DNA of 25,509 bases, taken from GCA-2723085 sp042093455. Lineage in GTDB: Bacteria > Bacteroidota > Bacteroidia > Flavobacteriales_D > Parvicellaceae. Positions 24,726-25,509 of the stretch are shown here, piece by piece; position 1 is the first letter of the stretch, and every line of letters starts with the position of its first letter. Location: NCBI GenBank assembly GCA_042093455.1, contig JBELEU010000011.1, positions 1 to 25,509 on the forward strand. The letters run 5' to 3'. The notes under the pieces are model-generated. The model had not been told where the DNA came from. It searched no databases and worked only from the letters and a program-made list of their open reading frames with translations. The position numbers and the translations under genes were made by a program.

Positions 24726-25509
24726 TTATTTAGAAAGGTATAAATTTCTTTCCGAATAAATTTTCCTAAAAAACGGATCTTTAAGGTCTTTTACAAATCG
24801 AATTGCTTCACCAGTTGATTTCATTTCAGGGCCTAATTCTTTATTTACATTAGGAAATTTATTAAAAGAAAACACAGGTATTTTGATGGCATAACCATTT
24901 TTCTGTGGCTTAAAATCAAAATCTGAAACTTTCTTATCTCCAATCATAACCTTTGTAGCATAATTAACATAAGGTTCATTGTATGCTTTGGCAATAAAAG
25001 GAACAGTTCTAGATGCTCTAGGATTTGCTTCAATAATATAAACTACATCATCTTTTATAGCAAATTGAATATTTATTAAACCTACCGTATTTAATGCTAA
25101 TGCAATTTTTTGAGTATGTTCTTCAATTTGCTGAATAATGAAATCGCCTAAATTATATGGAGGAAGGACAGCATATGAATCACCAGAATGAATACCAGCA
25201 GGTTCAATATGTTGCATAATACCAACAATTTTAACTTCTTCGCCATCACATATTGCATCGGCTTCAGCTTCAATAGCACCATCTAAAAAATGATCTAATA
25301 AAATTTTATTGCCAGGCATATCTCGGAGAATATCTACAACATGATGCTCTAAATCTTCTTCGTTAATGACAATTTTCATTTTTTGTCCACCTAATACATA
25401 ACTAGGTCTTACCAATAACGGAAATCCTAGGTCTTTGGATAATTCTATAGCTTGCTCAGCAGATTCAACAACTCCAAATTTTGGATAAGGAATGTCATTT
25501 TCTTTAAGC
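24726..25509 (-). CDS. carB: Carbamoyl-phosphate synthase large subunit, C-terminal part (5' end outside window)
   Basis: CarB makes carbamoyl phosphate from glutamine-derived ammonia, bicarbonate and two ATP for pyrimidines and arginine. The frame is open to the right edge, so the start lies outside; 260 complete codons are visible. They cover the second ATP-grasp domain: IPYPKFGVVESAEQAI, FPLLVRPSYVLGGQKM, EPAGIHSGDSYAVLPPYNL, INIQFAIKDDVVYIIEANPRASRTVPF and the closing LGPEMKSTGE. The protein then stops only about 22 residues later (FVKDLKDPFFRKIYSERNLYLSK). The usual C-terminal MGS-like domain of about 130-140 residues, which binds UMP, IMP or ornithine in enterics, is therefore absent. 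A shorter CarB of this kind is, from memory, usual in Bacteroidota, but I could not check. yfhO follows after 12 bases. Confidence 0.95.
   Translation of the reverse strand, partial: LKENDIPYPKFGVVESAEQAIELSKDLGFPLLVRPSYVLGGQKMKIVINEEDLEHHVVDILRDMPGNKILLDHFLDGAIEAEADAICDGEEVKIVGIMQHIEPAGIHSGDSYAVLPPYNLGDFIIQQIEEHTQKIALALNTVGLINIQFAIKDDVVYIIEANPRASRTVPFIAKAYNEPYVNYATKVMIGDKKVSDFDFKPQKNGYAIKIPVFSFNKFPNVNKELGPEMKSTGEAIRFVKDLKDPFFRKIYSERNLYLSK

Noticed and set aside
25413..25415. TTG at 25415 as the start of a short carB-like gene
   Set aside because: The frame continues upstream with clear CarB sequence (IPYPKFGVVESAEQAI) to the window edge, so the gene is truncated by the window, not short.

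Overview
The window looks like part of a chromosome from a marine-type Bacteroidota (Flavobacteriia-like) bacterium. The evidence is strongly AT-rich DNA, promoter candidates of the Bacteroidota type (TTTG near -33, TAnnTTTG near -7), no Shine-Dalgarno-dependent starts, lipoproteins with a Bacteroidota-like lipobox, a secreted BNR-type protein carrying the GPxNVGGRTR signature, and family choices typical of the group (YfhO, DUF1573, DUF3108, a small ECF-like sigma factor). Genus cannot be fixed from the sequence alone. Gene density is very high: no stretch of 300 bases lacks a gene. I saw no tRNA, rRNA, insertion sequence, CRISPR array or prophage.

Layout. 1-2216 (minus) is the N-terminal part of a large secreted Asp-box (BNR/sortilin-like) protein that runs off the left edge. 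2307-4132 (minus) is a likely operon: a 52-residue lipoprotein, an outer-membrane-type protein and lipoyl synthase (lipA). 4253-6603 (plus) is uracil-DNA glycosylase (ung) coupled to an Omp85/TamA-like outer-membrane protein. 6683-8778 (plus) is S-adenosylhomocysteine hydrolase (ahcY) with a strong intrinsic terminator, then an unrecognised membrane-anchored protein. 8790-9635 (minus) is an alpha/beta hydrolase. 9704-10863 (plus) is a small outer-membrane protein and an overlapping C2-like lipoprotein. 10860-13085 (minus) is tgt followed by an LptF/LptG permease. 13174-15522 (plus) is a tightly overlapped trio: glycosyltransferase, sigma factor, rsmG. 15615-19089 (plus) holds a large S41 tail-specific protease with DUF1573 and DUF3108 proteins. 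19081-25509 (minus) runs carB (5' end outside the window), a YfhO-type membrane protein, a Wzx-like flippase and proline dehydrogenase.

Themes. Much of the window concerns the cell envelope: LPS transport (LptF/G), Omp85, protease, flippase, glycosyltransferase, YfhO, lipoproteins. The rest is core metabolism and RNA modification (LipA, AhcY, CarB, PRODH, Tgt, RsmG, Ung). Neighbouring genes are often joined by 1-14-base overlaps, and several starts are TTG or GTG.

I found no clear previously undescribed multi-gene system. The most interesting points are inside ordinary genes: a Tgt that has lost all three zinc-binding cysteines, a CarB that ends before the MGS-like regulatory domain, an S41 protease with a duplicated N-domain/PDZ unit, and a terminator that ends one base before the next start codon.
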